Positions 12,587-24,000 of a stretch of DNA of 33,725 nt are shown piece after piece. How positions within the stretch are numbered: position 1 is the first letter of the stretch; every line of letters starts with the position of its first letter. The stretch spans positions 1-33,725 of IMG/VR virus record IMGVR_UViG_3300008450_000215; one strand, 5' to 3'. The translations under genes and the position numbers were made by a program. The notes under the pieces were generated by a model. The model saw nothing but the letters and a program-made list of their open reading frames with translations. It was not told where the DNA came from and did not search any database. This stretch comes from a virus.

Positions 12587-15500
12587 TCTTCGCCTGACGA
12601 ACTTCATCCAGCTTAGAGCGCTTTTCTTCTGGTGATAGGTTGGATGCACGTATGGCGTTTTCATACTGCGTGAGTTCCCGGATCGTTGAGATGTACTCGC
12701 CAGCAACTTCCGACATCATGTACTCGTTGCCACGCTTAGCAATAAGCTCCTTAGCATCGGAAACTAAGCCCTTATTGATAAGCCCTTCTACCGTCTTGTC
12801 GATCTTCTGGATCTCCAGCATATGCTCGTACATATCGGTGATGATGCCGCCCGCATCGTTGGGCTGGAACGCCCCGCCGATCACAGGCATTTCAGACAAG
12901 CGCTTGTACGCTTGCTCTGGCCCTGTCTGTCCTTTGGCGGGCACGCCTGAACTGACTGCTTGTAGCAGCGCCAAGCCCATCGTCCCGGTGTAGCCCTGCA
13001 CCAGATACTCCAGCATGATTGGAGAGACATTAAGCCCAGAGGCAATGTACTTGGCGATCTCCGTGGTGTCAGCGCGGAACTGCGCTTCGGGCAGCATCTG
13101 CTGCTCTTGGCGGCTGAGGATGTCGCGACCTGTGTAGAACGACCTGCCCAGCCCCGCCTCGATGGCGGGCTTCATTGCCTGCGGGATGCCATACGAAGAG
13201 CCGCCCGGGATAAGTGACTTGAAGATCGTGAAGAACGCTTTCCCCGCCTCTTCGCCGCCATGCTCGGCGGCTATTATGTTCACTATTGCTTCAGGCAGCG
13301 CCTTGAAGATGTAGCCGATTTCAAACGGGATTGGCATCCTAAGCGGTTCGTCAATGCCCGGGATACGGATAAACCAACTGGCGTACTTCTGGTCAGGCGT
13401 GGCGTTTTTGTATGCCTCATCGTCCTGCATCGCTGCGGCGTAGGTCATAGAGATTCCCGCCACCAGCAGGCCACGCGCCATGAGTTTCTCTTGAATCTTG
13501 AGACGCTCATTAAACGGAAGCTGCCCACGGAACGCCTTGTATAGCACGTTCATCGACTGGATCTGCGCGTTAAAGAACGGGATTAGCGAGTTGGCGAGGT
13601 GGATACTGGGAGATGAGCCGCGCTTGTTGAAGTTCATGGACTCCAGCGCCATGAGCGTGGCTTCCATCTCGGACAGCCCTTGCTTGATGTAGCTGTTGTA
13701 TTGAGCGCGGCGGGTAAGCGCATCGGCCTCCATGCTCACAGCTTGAAGTTTGCTGACAGCTTGCGTCCACGAGGTCTTGTCATCTGCGATGTCTTGCAGG
13801 ATCTTGGTCAGGTCTTCTGATCCGCCAGTAAAGATCTGTCCACCAGTGATACCCCGACGCTCCAGCGTGTCCTTGGCTGCGCCGTTGATTTCCTTCAGTG
13901 CCCCCATGACAGGCGTGAAGTCAGCGCCAGAAAGGATCGGTGCAGCCAGTGAGTCTCGGAACAACTGCTTGGCGATATACAGGGGGGATACGGTGATCGT
14001 CTTACGCAAAATGGTGGCAGGGAACGCCAGTAACCGTCCTAGCCCCGACAACTGCACGGGGATGCCTTCCATCCCCTTGACGAGAATGTCTGCATCAATA
14101 CCGACTGTGTCGGTGTCGATCATGGCCGCAACATCTTCTCCGTCTTGGCGGAACTTGACGACGTTCGGCCCCGCCATATTCTTGCTACCGATCTTGGCGA
14201 GCTTCATCGCCACGAGTTCCATGACGCTGTTCTTGGTTGCCAGATTTCGCAGCGCCATGTCTGTGAGCAGGTTCGTGTTCTGCACGGAACTGGTCATGAA
14301 GTCCAAGATCGCAGTGTCGCCACCAACAAGCTCTTGCAGGTACGGCTGGCTGGCAATGCTGCCTACACTGATGGGCGTCTCGTTGCCAATGACCATCTCG
14401 GCCACGCCATTGCGTTGGCGATACCAAGGGATGTAGTCGTTTTGCTTCAGCAGTTCTGCGGCAACGTCCTTCTTGATAGCGCCCGCCTGCACGGCAAAGT
14501 TGATCAGCCCCTTGTTGTACTGGTTGTATTCAGCACGCGCACGATCAAAGATTGCCTTCAGCCCGGGCGTTGCAGCAATAGCCTTCATGGCTTGATCAAG
14601 ATCGGCCTGCGTCAAGGCAGTACCGAAATGCAGCGCGGCAAGTCCTTTGTCTTGAGCGCGGATAGCAGAGAGGTACAGTGTGAACAGGCGGTTGACGCCC
14701 TGCCCACTACCGACCATCTTCTTGGCTTCCTTCAGGGTTTCGACAACGCCCTTGAGAGACGGACCTTCCTTGCTCTCGATCAGGAACTCTTTGCCGCCAT
14801 CAGGGCGTGTCTTCTCAACGCGCTGTAGAGCGCCCCTAGAGACGGACTGCGCTACGAAGTTCATGCGTTGGTCGTACATACGCAGGTAGTACATCATCTG
14901 CGTGCCCTTGAGCGCAGGCATGGTCTTGGACAGGCGCTCGAAGCCAGCGAAGCGGTCTACGATCTTCGTCTCGAACGCAAGCCCTGCGTTGTTCGCTTTG
15001 AGGTTGTCGAACAGGGTTTGATTCTTGGCGATGAACTTGTCGCCAATTGCTCCAGCCGACGCCAGCGTGTCGTTGGCGTATGTTGCGGTAGACCGGAACA
15101 GCGTGCGATTGTCTGTGACGTTTCCTCTGACCGATGCACTCAGCGCGTCATCGATGAGTTGCTGTAGCGGACTCGGGTCCATTCCGCGAATCTGCTTGGC
15201 GAGTTCCGACATACCGAAGCGCTCGGCAATGCTTGCGAACCAGTTACGCATCTGTTGCAGCAGCCCCGGCGGCTTGCGCGTTTCGGCCATATCGGCCAGC
15301 ACTTCTTCAACTATGTGAGCGCGAGTTGCGTCGTCGAGCGCGGAGTCACTAAGTCCGGGGTTCTTCTCCACGTAGTCTTTTCTGTACGCCTCTACGTCAT
15401 CAACGTGCTTCTTGTACCACGATTGCGCTGAACCTCTGATGTCCGCGCTCTGGTCGTAGAGCTTGTTCATCAAGGCGGTGTACTCATTACGATCCATCAA

Positions 15501-18500
15501 GTTTGCAAGTCCCTTGTGGAACAACTCGTGGTAGATCGTCTTCATGCCCTCGACGCCGTCTGCAATGCCGTCACGGAAGAGGTATAGCTGCCCGTTGATA
15601 AGAGCGCCTGCCCTAGTACCTGCCTTTTGCTTCGGGTCAATATCCGTAACGCTATCCAGTACGATGATATTGGCTTTGCCCTTAAGCGAGCGCTCAACAC
15701 TTGCTATGAGTTTGTTTAACTCTGCGGCAGGCATAGGCGTGACAGGAGCCTGACCTTCTACGGTGCGATACTTTCCTTCGACAACAATTTCAGCGGGGCG
15801 CTCTTCATTGCCTGCAACAATTTCTTCGCCTACTACGGCTTCTTTACCCGCCGCCTTAACCCCCTTGAGCTTGTTGTATCCTTGTTCCGCAGCAGTGTCT
15901 TTCTTCTTAAGGCTTTCAGGAGCCTTAAGCGCACTGACAACTTTCTGCTGCTGCTTACTTAACTCTATGCGTTCTTTATTAGCAACTTTTCTTCGAGCAA
16001 GCAAATCTTTCTTTGCGGTGGCCTGACGCTCTTTACCCTCAACGCTAGTGGAGGGATTTTTCTCAATGTACTCCAAGGCGCGATCAATGTCGGCAATATC
16101 TAGGCGTTTGGTAACAAGCTCGTCAAGCACGCTACGTGAGACGCCTTCCGCTGGCCGCAAAGAAATTTTTACATCTTCTTTTTTGCTCCTGCGTTCATTT
16201 TCCAGCGTTGTGTAATCTGCACCTTTACTTTGATATAGGGTGTCTTGCTGCTTTCGTCTAGCAGCTATTTGAAATAGGGTGAGGTTTTCTCCACCCGTAG
16301 CAGGCGCTTCGCCCTCTTCCAGCGCTGCTTGTTTATTGGCGTCAACTTCTTTCTGACGAGCTACCTGTGCAGCTTTCTTTTCTTTAGGAGTGAGCTTAAC
16401 TACCTTTTCTCGTTCTAATCCAACTGGCAGCTTTCCTTCTTGGATAAGGTTGCTTAACCATTCGTCTTTTATGTACGCTTGTTCAAGTTCGGCAAATACC
16501 TTGGCCTGCCCCTTAAAAGTAAGTGGCTTTTTGCTGGCTAGGCGATAGGCTTCCTGATACGCGGCGTCTGCTTTTATTAAGTCAGGCAGGATTTGAGCGC
16601 GTACAGCCCCATCTTTTTCAGCCTCATGTGCAGCTTTAAGTTTTTCGTATGCTTGTTTAAGCGGTTCAATCTCCGCAAAGATGTACTGCCTAGTTCTAGC
16701 ACGTTCGCGCTGAATAGTTTTCTCAAGGGCGGCAATACGTGAGCGATACCCACCAAGCACTTTCAAGGGAGATCTTGATCCCTTACGAATGCTTTCTTCT
16801 TCCCTAAAAATAATCTGTTGCTGGTCAGCGGCAGTAATAACAGGCAGATCGCCGCGATTCTTGGCCTCTCGGCGGAAACGTTCGGACTCTTCAATCGCGG
16901 TGTATTGCTTTCCTTCTTCAGAATTTACTTCTTGAATGCGGCGGTTCTCTTCCGCAATCTCCGCTTCGCGCTTGGCTGCGCGTTCTGCGGCGGCGATGAC
17001 TTCTGCTGCGCGTGCCTTTACTTTGTTTGCTGCCGCTTCAGGATCCTTATTGCTTTCCTCGCGATCAATCAGCGCTTTCTTGAGATCGCCTTCTGCTTTG
17101 GCTGCATCTGTGCGAGCGGTAGTAAGCTCCTTCTGAGCCTTGGCAATTTTTGCGGGTAGATCCCACAAGCGGCTCATTGCACGGAAAGAGCCAAGCTCTC
17201 CTAGTGTCTGCTCCAGTTTCTGCTTTCCGTGAGCAACAGTAAGGTTTGCCTGCTGCACGGCTAAGGCCAGTTCAGCGTATGCCATTTCAGCTTCTACTTC
17301 GCGCAGCCGTGCAACAGTCCTGTCGATCTCTGCTAACAGCAGCGTCTGCTCCTGTGTGGTTAGGTACTTACGCGCCTCGACGGATCGAATCTTCTGGTTC
17401 CGTTCAAGCAGCAGATCATCAATCAAACCGCGTATCTGCATCCGCTCCACAACTCCCTGAGTCATGTTCTCTGCGGTCTTGGCAAGATCCTGTGCAAGCA
17501 GCGGCAGTTCGCCAGATATCTTGGTCAGGTTTCTGCCTGCTTCAGTTGCCTTGGTCCCTAAGTTCTGAGCGTCGGTAAGCGCTGTGAGCTTTTTGCTAAT
17601 CTCTTCAATTTGTGGGCGCAACGCTTCCAGACGCTTCTTTGCATCGGCTTCCGCCCGATCCGCCGCAACCAGTTGTGCAAAGTACTTGCGAACAAACGGG
17701 CTCTTTTGCAGGCGCTCGAATGCAGCGCGATCTTCCTTAACGTAGCCAGTCTCTTTGGGCTGCGCCTTGAACAGGTCTCCCTGCTCAACTGCCGTGTCTT
17801 CTCTACCGTACTTGGCCCGATCAATAAGCTCTTCAAGATCGGCCTGCAACGACAGCGCAGGCGCTTCGTTGGCAGAAAAGAGCGTGTTCTTTGTTCTTCT
17901 CCGGGCAACCTTACGCTCTTGTACAGGCGTCTTCTCTGTGGTGATTCTTTCGCCTTCAGCGGTTCTTGCTCTTGTTTCAAGCGCCGGAATACCTTCACGA
18001 GTGAATTCGCGATACTTTGGCTGCTTGCGGGTATCGATACCCTCTTGGCCGCTCTCGATTTGGGTAAGCTGTCTGTCAAGCAAAGAGTAGAAGCTCTCGC
18101 CAGCAGTGGCTCCCGGCTTCATTGGGCGTGACAGGCTCTCTTCGTTCGCCAACAGTTGCTTGGAGTACTCAAGCGGCTTCTGTAGATTTTTTAGGCGCTG
18201 AGAATTATTGGCATTTTCAAGCGCACTCTTTATGGTCTCGTAAGTCGTTTCCGCTGCATCGCGCTGCTTCTTAAGTGCTTCAATCTTGCCGCTATCGGAA
18301 GTGCGTTTAAGCTGCGTATCTATTTTCTTGATCGCGTCCTTGACCGCCTGAAGTTTCTCTTCGAGCTTTGGAATGCCTGCTTTTTCTTTGGCGGCATCCA
18401 GTTCCTTTTGCATCTTCTTGATAGCTTCTTTCCGCCGTGCAATGCGGTCTTCTTGCGCGGCAGTAAGGAACTGCACCCCGGGCTTCATGCCGGGGGTAGC

Positions 18501-21047
18501 TTCGGTGGTTACTGATACATCACTGGTTGGCAGGTACTGCTCGGCATCCCGCAGCAAGTCATACGCTTCTGGTGACAGATCGTTGCGGACCAAAAGTTGG
18601 GCCAAGCGTTGCTGAAGATCTTCGTAACTCGTGCGGCCTTTTGCGGGAGTCTGGAAGGAGGTAAGCTTGAACTCGCCTGTACCAGCAACACGCCGAGCAG
18701 TTTTCAACTCTTTATCTGCTTCGCCTGTGACGGTTCTGCCTGCTTGATATTTCTCTTGAAGCTCGGCATACGCCGCGTCCATCATCTCTTTAAGCCGCTT
18801 GACCTTTGCTGGGTTTTTGTCTGACTTTTCAGACTCGGCCACATAGGCGCGTTCGATGGCCTGTGCTTTACGACGAAGCGCCGCAAGCTCGGGCTGCATA
18901 GAAAGGTCTTGCTGCATCTGACCAAGAGCAGCAGAGTTATCCTGCTCATCTCGCCCGAATACAGGCTCAAGCTGATATCTGAACTTTTCAGATTCCGGTA
19001 CTGGGCGCTGCCCAATACGTTGCAGCGCTTCTGTCTCCGCGCCTACTTTGGCTTGACGTTCCCTTTCTGGGGCCATCCGAGCGTTGAACTCTTCTTCCGT
19101 TTCTCCCGGCTTCAAGTTCTTAGGACGGCCCAAGTCGAGCGTCTGCTGAACGCCCATCTCTTCAGGGATTGCAAGCTGCTCCAGATCTGTCGGCACTGGC
19201 TTGTTAGGATCTGCCAGCAACCGCTTGAGTTGATCTGTAAGCTTTTGAATCTTTACAAGCTGCTTATCGGCAAAAACGCTGTCATACGCATCGCTCTGCG
19301 CGTTTTCCATCAAAGCGGTTTTTGCTTTGTCCAGCGCTTGCTTGATTGTGTTTGCTTCTGCTCCCGGAACTAGGGAGCCGCCCATCAACTCAAGTTGCTT
19401 GGTGACGTAGGTGTTCTCGTTATCAATGAGCGCCGTGGTCTTTTTGGCCGCAACAAGCGCATCAACATCGCCACTAGCGGCGGCAAGGCGTTCTTTTTCC
19501 TTAGCGTCTGCAAGGATGCGCTCCAACTGTTGCTGCCGTTGGGCAAGGTCTGATGCCGTATCTTCGCTAGGCGCTGTCGCTTGTGCTGGCGGCTCGACGC
19601 CCTCCATCCCGGGCAACATGGGCTGACGGAACGGGCCTGCAAACTCTTCTTGCTGCATTTGAGCAGCTTGTCGTTGGGCAGCAGCAGCTTGTTGTTGGGC
19701 AGCAGCGGCAGCGGCTGCGTCGGCCTGTTGCTGTTGAGCGGCGGCTTGCGCTGCGGCTGCGGCATCCTTATCCGCTTGCATCTTTGCCCGGATTGGAGCG
19801 GTCTCACGCCAGTCGGCAATCGTCTGCTTGTACTCGTCAGACGCCTTCAGATCTTTAAGCTTCTGTTGTGCTTCCTTCTTGGCGGCAATGCCTGCCAGAT
19901 CGGTTGGGTCAACTGTGGCTTTGGAAGCCGCGAGCAGATCTTCAACCTGCTTTTGCAGAGCGATGTACTTAGCGTCGGCTTCTTGAGCAAACTGAGGGGT
20001 CTGCCTCTGAGCAGCGGCAGCGGCTTCAACAGCCTGTTTCTGCTGTGCTAGTTGTTCTTCTTGCTCGGCTTGAGCAATCTGAGCCTGCCGCTTTTCTTCT
20101 TGCTTCTGCTTCTCGACCTCCATGCGAGCGCCGCCGCGCTCGGACAGCCGTCCCACTGCACCCAGTGGGCCAAGCAGCGATGTCCGGTATGCGGTCTCGC
20201 CGTATTCGCTAAGAGCTTCCTCATTAGTGAGAGGCATTCCTGCCTGTGCCCGCTCCAGCATCTGCTGGGCGACTTCGGTTGGGACTTCGGCCAAGACGCC
20301 TTTGCCCGTGCCTTTTGCCAACGTAGTAAGCAGTCTTTCTTCAGCCAGTTTGGCCGCTTTGCCAGTAGCGTCCTTGAGCAGCGCCTTCTCAGGAATGCCA
20401 ACCAGTTTGCTAACTAGACGCCCGCCCAGCGGGATGTAAGTGCCCAGTACGTCAAGCGGTGCTTGGACGGCAGTCGCGGCAAGTGCTGCGTCTCGATCAA
20501 TAGAAATTGGCTTGCCTGCGGCCTCTTGCTCTGCCGCCTGCGTTTCAATGTTTCCACCAAACTGTTGCAGCGCTGAAGGAGCGAGTGCGCCAGCAATACC
20601 ACCAGCAATACCGCCGTATGGCCCCAAACGAGCACCCGCCATAGCACCAGCCCGGGCGCTACCCGCCATTGCAGCGAGGTTAGGGAACTGCTCCGCAAAA
20701 GCAAGCGGGACTTGCCGTGCTACTTCTCCAACAGCGGGGAGTACCCCCCTGCCGTAGGCTTCCTTGACCTTATCAAGACCGATCTGGTCAGCGTACTCGG
20801 TGTTGATACGCTTACCGCGCTCAAGGCCCGCAGCAGCCGCTTCTTCAGGAGAGCCTATAAGCCCTGCGAGGCCAGCGCGTCCTGAACTAAGCGCCGACTC
20901 AAAGCCCTTGCCAAGAGCGGCTCCGAATCCCTTCTTGCCTTCTCCAATCCCTAGCTGGGTTCGGATTATCTCCGCTGCCTTCTCTTTTGGTACGCTGTCT
21001 GGGAATTCTACAGATCGTCCATCAGGAAGCTCGACGGTATAAGGCAT
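12534..21047 (-). CDS. Giant polyvalent/ejection protein with metallopeptidase motif and LPD38-like C-terminus
   Basis: This 2837-aa protein takes a quarter of the window. Residues 1-35 (TVELPDGRSVEFPDSVP) resemble the short N-terminal domain of many internal virion proteins. Residues 124-165 are Gly/Ala rich with GxxxG spacing, as in membrane-inserting ejection proteins. From about 310 to 1750 there are long charged coiled coils, including an Ala/Gln-only tract near 425-465. A domain from about 1765 carries HELFH (H1840, E1841, H1844), a zinc metallopeptidase motif. The last 860 residues, from NRTLFRSTATYAND, resemble the LPD38 domain of polyvalent proteins. Such proteins are packaged and injected with DNA, and protect it or disarm the host. 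Domain naming is from memory; the injected role is inference. Confidence 0.8.
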   Translation of the reverse strand: MPYTVELPDGRSVEFPDSVPKEKAAEIIRTQLGIGEGKKGFGAALGKGFESALSSGRAGLAGLIGSPEEAAAAGLERGKRINTEYADQIGLDKVKEAYGRGVLPAVGEVARQVPLAFAEQFPNLAAMAGSARAGAMAGARLGPYGGIAGGIAGALAPSALQQFGGNIETQAAEQEAAGKPISIDRDAALAATAVQAPLDVLGTYIPLGGRLVSKLVGIPEKALLKDATGKAAKLAEERLLTTLAKGTGKGVLAEVPTEVAQQMLERAQAGMPLTNEEALSEYGETAYRTSLLGPLGAVGRLSERGGARMEVEKQKQEEKRQAQIAQAEQEEQLAQQKQAVEAAAAAQRQTPQFAQEADAKYIALQKQVEDLLAASKATVDPTDLAGIAAKKEAQQKLKDLKASDEYKQTIADWRETAPIRAKMQADKDAAAAAQAAAQQQQADAAAAAAAQQQAAAAQRQAAQMQQEEFAGPFRQPMLPGMEGVEPPAQATAPSEDTASDLAQRQQQLERILADAKEKERLAAASGDVDALVAAKKTTALIDNENTYVTKQLELMGGSLVPGAEANTIKQALDKAKTALMENAQSDAYDSVFADKQLVKIQKLTDQLKRLLADPNKPVPTDLEQLAIPEEMGVQQTLDLGRPKNLKPGETEEEFNARMAPERERQAKVGAETEALQRIGQRPVPESEKFRYQLEPVFGRDEQDNSAALGQMQQDLSMQPELAALRRKAQAIERAYVAESEKSDKNPAKVKRLKEMMDAAYAELQEKYQAGRTVTGEADKELKTARRVAGTGEFKLTSFQTPAKGRTSYEDLQQRLAQLLVRNDLSPEAYDLLRDAEQYLPTSDVSVTTEATPGMKPGVQFLTAAQEDRIARRKEAIKKMQKELDAAKEKAGIPKLEEKLQAVKDAIKKIDTQLKRTSDSGKIEALKKQRDAAETTYETIKSALENANNSQRLKNLQKPLEYSKQLLANEESLSRPMKPGATAGESFYSLLDRQLTQIESGQEGIDTRKQPKYREFTREGIPALETRARTAEGERITTEKTPVQERKVARRRTKNTLFSANEAPALSLQADLEELIDRAKYGREDTAVEQGDLFKAQPKETGYVKEDRAAFERLQKSPFVRKYFAQLVAADRAEADAKKRLEALRPQIEEISKKLTALTDAQNLGTKATEAGRNLTKISGELPLLAQDLAKTAENMTQGVVERMQIRGLIDDLLLERNQKIRSVEARKYLTTQEQTLLLAEIDRTVARLREVEAEMAYAELALAVQQANLTVAHGKQKLEQTLGELGSFRAMSRLWDLPAKIAKAQKELTTARTDAAKAEGDLKKALIDREESNKDPEAAANKVKARAAEVIAAAERAAKREAEIAEENRRIQEVNSEEGKQYTAIEESERFRREAKNRGDLPVITAADQQQIIFREEESIRKGSRSPLKVLGGYRSRIAALEKTIQRERARTRQYIFAEIEPLKQAYEKLKAAHEAEKDGAVRAQILPDLIKADAAYQEAYRLASKKPLTFKGQAKVFAELEQAYIKDEWLSNLIQEGKLPVGLEREKVVKLTPKEKKAAQVARQKEVDANKQAALEEGEAPATGGENLTLFQIAARRKQQDTLYQSKGADYTTLENERRSKKEDVKISLRPAEGVSRSVLDELVTKRLDIADIDRALEYIEKNPSTSVEGKERQATAKKDLLARRKVANKERIELSKQQQKVVSALKAPESLKKKDTAAEQGYNKLKGVKAAGKEAVVGEEIVAGNEERPAEIVVEGKYRTVEGQAPVTPMPAAELNKLIASVERSLKGKANIIVLDSVTDIDPKQKAGTRAGALINGQLYLFRDGIADGVEGMKTIYHELFHKGLANLMDRNEYTALMNKLYDQSADIRGSAQSWYKKHVDDVEAYRKDYVEKNPGLSDSALDDATRAHIVEEVLADMAETRKPPGLLQQMRNWFASIAERFGMSELAKQIRGMDPSPLQQLIDDALSASVRGNVTDNRTLFRSTATYANDTLASAGAIGDKFIAKNQTLFDNLKANNAGLAFETKIVDRFAGFERLSKTMPALKGTQMMYYLRMYDQRMNFVAQSVSRGALQRVEKTRPDGGKEFLIESKEGPSLKGVVETLKEAKKMVGSGQGVNRLFTLYLSAIRAQDKGLAALHFGTALTQADLDQAMKAIAATPGLKAIFDRARAEYNQYNKGLINFAVQAGAIKKDVAAELLKQNDYIPWYRQRNGVAEMVIGNETPISVGSIASQPYLQELVGGDTAILDFMTSSVQNTNLLTDMALRNLATKNSVMELVAMKLAKIGSKNMAGPNVVKFRQDGEDVAAMIDTDTVGIDADILVKGMEGIPVQLSGLGRLLAFPATILRKTITVSPLYIAKQLFRDSLAAPILSGADFTPVMGALKEINGAAKDTLERRGITGGQIFTGGSEDLTKILQDIADDKTSWTQAVSKLQAVSMEADALTRRAQYNSYIKQGLSEMEATLMALESMNFNKRGSSPSIHLANSLIPFFNAQIQSMNVLYKAFRGQLPFNERLKIQEKLMARGLLVAGISMTYAAAMQDDEAYKNATPDQKYASWFIRIPGIDEPLRMPIPFEIGYIFKALPEAIVNIIAAEHGGEEAGKAFFTIFKSLIPGGSSYGIPQAMKPAIEAGLGRSFYTGRDILSRQEQQMLPEAQFRADTTEIAKYIASGLNVSPIMLEYLVQGYTGTMGLALLQAVSSGVPAKGQTGPEQAYKRLSEMPVIGGAFQPNDAGGIITDMYEHMLEIQKIDKTVEGLINKGLVSDAKELIAKRGNEYMMSEVAGEYISTIRELTQYENAIRASNLSPEEKRSKLDEVRQAKIKYSAQMRQAVDKTKPQ

Positions 21048-21057
21048 GGGTCACCTG

Positions 21058-24000
21058 TTATTTAATTGTCCCTGTGGCTGCATCGTACTTAAGCGTGCTG
21101 CCACCTGTTGGGGCTCCTGCGGGAAGACCCGCAGGCATATCGATATTGTACATAGCAAAGGCTTCTTGCAAGAACTCCTTTCTCTTAGCGTCGATCTGCT
21201 CTTTGGTCATATTGAACTTCTCAATTTGGCTAAGGCCACTCTTCCAGTTGTCAAACGCAACATCCCCCGCTTTGACCGCCTGTGCCATCTGCCGAGTGTC
21301 TGAGCCGTAGTACTTGGCTTGCGCTTCATTCAGCTTTGCCTGTGATTGGCGATACTCATCTACGAACTTCTGGCTCTCTTGCTCGCGCTCCAGCTTCTCG
21401 CGATCTTTCTTGCTCAAGAGCGTTGGGAGTCCTGCCTCGCCAAGGATCTGACCGAAGCCCTTATTGCCCGTGTTCTTCGCCAGCATATTGAGACCGAGCA
21501 TCAGCCAATCATCATTGGTAAAGCCCGAGTCCTTCTTCACCGCGTCAGGCGCTACTTCTTTAGTCGCTTCCTTAGTCGCAGCAACAACTTGTTCCTTTTC
21601 CCACTTGCTGAGATCTTCAGCAGGCGTCTCGTCCTTAGTTGGCGCAGGATCATCAAACGTCTCTGGCAGCTTCGCCGCAAGCGCGGCGGCGGCAACCCCC
21701 TTCACTGTTCTAGGAATGGGCTTAACTGCCATCGGAGCCCTTGCTGCTGCGATATTTGCTTCGGTGGCGGTACGGGCTGCGGCTGCTGCGGCCCCTGCTT
21801 CTGTGGCGGCTAGGCCGCTGGTTGCTGCGGCTTTTTCGGCTGCATTTACTTTTGCCGCCGTCCGTGCGTTTGCCTGAGCGTTACTAGCAGCAACAAGCCC
21901 TGAAGGAATCGTTGTTGGGGCGATCAATCTCGGGTCTGTGGGCAACACTCGTTGCGGCCCCATTACGGCTGCTGCTTTTGCCGCATCTGCCGCCGCCACT
22001 GCTTGCTTGGCAGCAGCGGTATCTTGCAAACCTTCTGCTGCTACAACAGCCTTATTGGCTTTTCTCACCTCACCGATTTTGTTGGCTGTGGCAATACCCC
22101 GCCTAGCTATTCCTACACCGCCAGCAGCCGTTCCCACAATGTCAGCAAGAGCGCCAACAGGATCCATTGCCAGCGTTTCTTTAATACCCTGTTCGCTGCC
22201 GTAGCGATCTCGGAAGAATTGCGCTGTTCTGCTTGCTGCTTCTCGTTGTTTTGCTGCGGCTTCCTGTTGTTCAGGCGTACTGTACGCATTGATGGCGTTA
22301 GTCACGCTTTCTGGAAGAGCGTATTGAAGAGCCCCCCCTCCGATATCCATCACGTTCCCGATAGTAGTTAAAGGGTGCGTGACCATCTGCCCAAGGGACG
22401 AAAACAGGTTTCCTGCACTCTCAGGCGCGTTAACAAGTGCTTCTCCGGGGACTTGTGACCAAGTACGTTCTGCGCGGCGGTTGAAGTCTGTTGAGATAGG
22501 CGCTCGGGGTTCCTGTGCTGGCGACGTACCTGCCAACCCTGCTGGTGTAGCGGCTTGTGCGCTGGAGATAACGCCCCCAACAACTTTTTTAAGATACCCC
22601 TGAGCTTCAGGCTTAAGCTGCGTTGGGTTGATATTGCCGTTATTGGCCTTAAGGTGCTTATCTGCGAGCGTTTCCCCGTCGTGATACGCCATTGCTATCT
22701 TGGCGGGATCGCCGTCATACTTATCGTTTAGCGTAGCCATAAGAGTCAACGACGCATCGATGTTCTTATATGGGTCAGTGAAGTCTTCGTCTTTCAAGCC
22801 TAAGCTTCTGCCCGTTTTTTTAACGAGTTGACCGATGCCTGTGGCAGAACTTGTGGGGTTCCGAGCATTTGGGTTATAGCCAGACTCCGTTTGGAAAATA
22901 GAATCTACAAGCCCACGGTCTATACCGAGCACATCCGCTTGCTTAAGCGCGTAGGCTCGGTACGCTTCTTTTGGGTCACCCTTAACGGTGGCTCCTTCCG
23001 CAAACGCTACGATTCCGCCACTAGCCATCTGGGGCATAGGCCCAGCGGGGAGCGCAGCGAGACCTTGGTCCATAGGTTGTTCTTGTGGCATCGCTTGTGC
23101 GCCACGAACCTCTTGCCGATACTGCATCTCAGCCGTAAGGGCTATGATGCGTTCTTGATCTTGGTCCTGCCGTGCCTGTTTCAGAGCGTTGGCTAACTGA
23201 TCGTCGCTGAGGCGTTTCACGTAGCTGGTGATGTCGCCACCGTCAGCATAGCCAACCATGCCGCCTTCCTTGAACAGCCCAGCACCCTTGCCCAACGCGC
23301 CCAGACCACCAAGCGTGGCGAGGTCGTTGCCGCTGTTGTTCTCGTACATCTGGCGCTGGCTCGACGAACCAATCGCAGGGTTCTTGATCAGGTCGCTCAT
23401 GAAGCCCAGTTGCTTGTAGGCATAGTTCTGCTGATCCAAGAAATCTTGGTAGCCGATGTCTGCCGCTTTCTGCGCCTGTGACTGCTGCTGTTGCCCGTAG
23501 ACGTTTTGCAGCTTGTTGATGTCCATGCCCTGCTGGAACTGCTGCCCACCGAGTCGGGACAGAAGATCTGCGGCTTGCTGCTGTGCGGTGTTGCCGTACT
23601 GCGCTTCCTGAATGCGGCGTTGCTGATCGATATTGAACATATTCGCGGCCTGATTGAAGGCATCGCTGTAGCCCTTGGCGTTGATGTCCGCCATGTTCTG
23701 CATCGTGTTCTTCTCTGTCAGCGACTTCTGCAACGCACCGCGAGTACCACCAAATGCGCCCATGCCCACCGCTTTGGCGGCGTTCATATTCTGTGCTTGC
23801 ATACCTGCACTGGCAGCTTCACGCAGTTGCGGAGCCAACGCACCTTCGAGGTACGGGTTCATGTACTGGTTGACGTTCGAGCCCGTGTACTGCTGACCCA
23901 CTGGGCTGTACTGCCCGCTTTGTGCGGCGTATGCAGACCCTAGCCCGATCTGAGGGGCAACCTGCATATTCTGGGCGCTGTTGAACGACTGTTGCTGCAT

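Noticed and set aside
13750-14828. Two + strand frames of about 228 codons opposite the giant gene
   Set aside because: They overlap each other and a strongly supported coding region on the - strand, and their composition is that of shadow frames.
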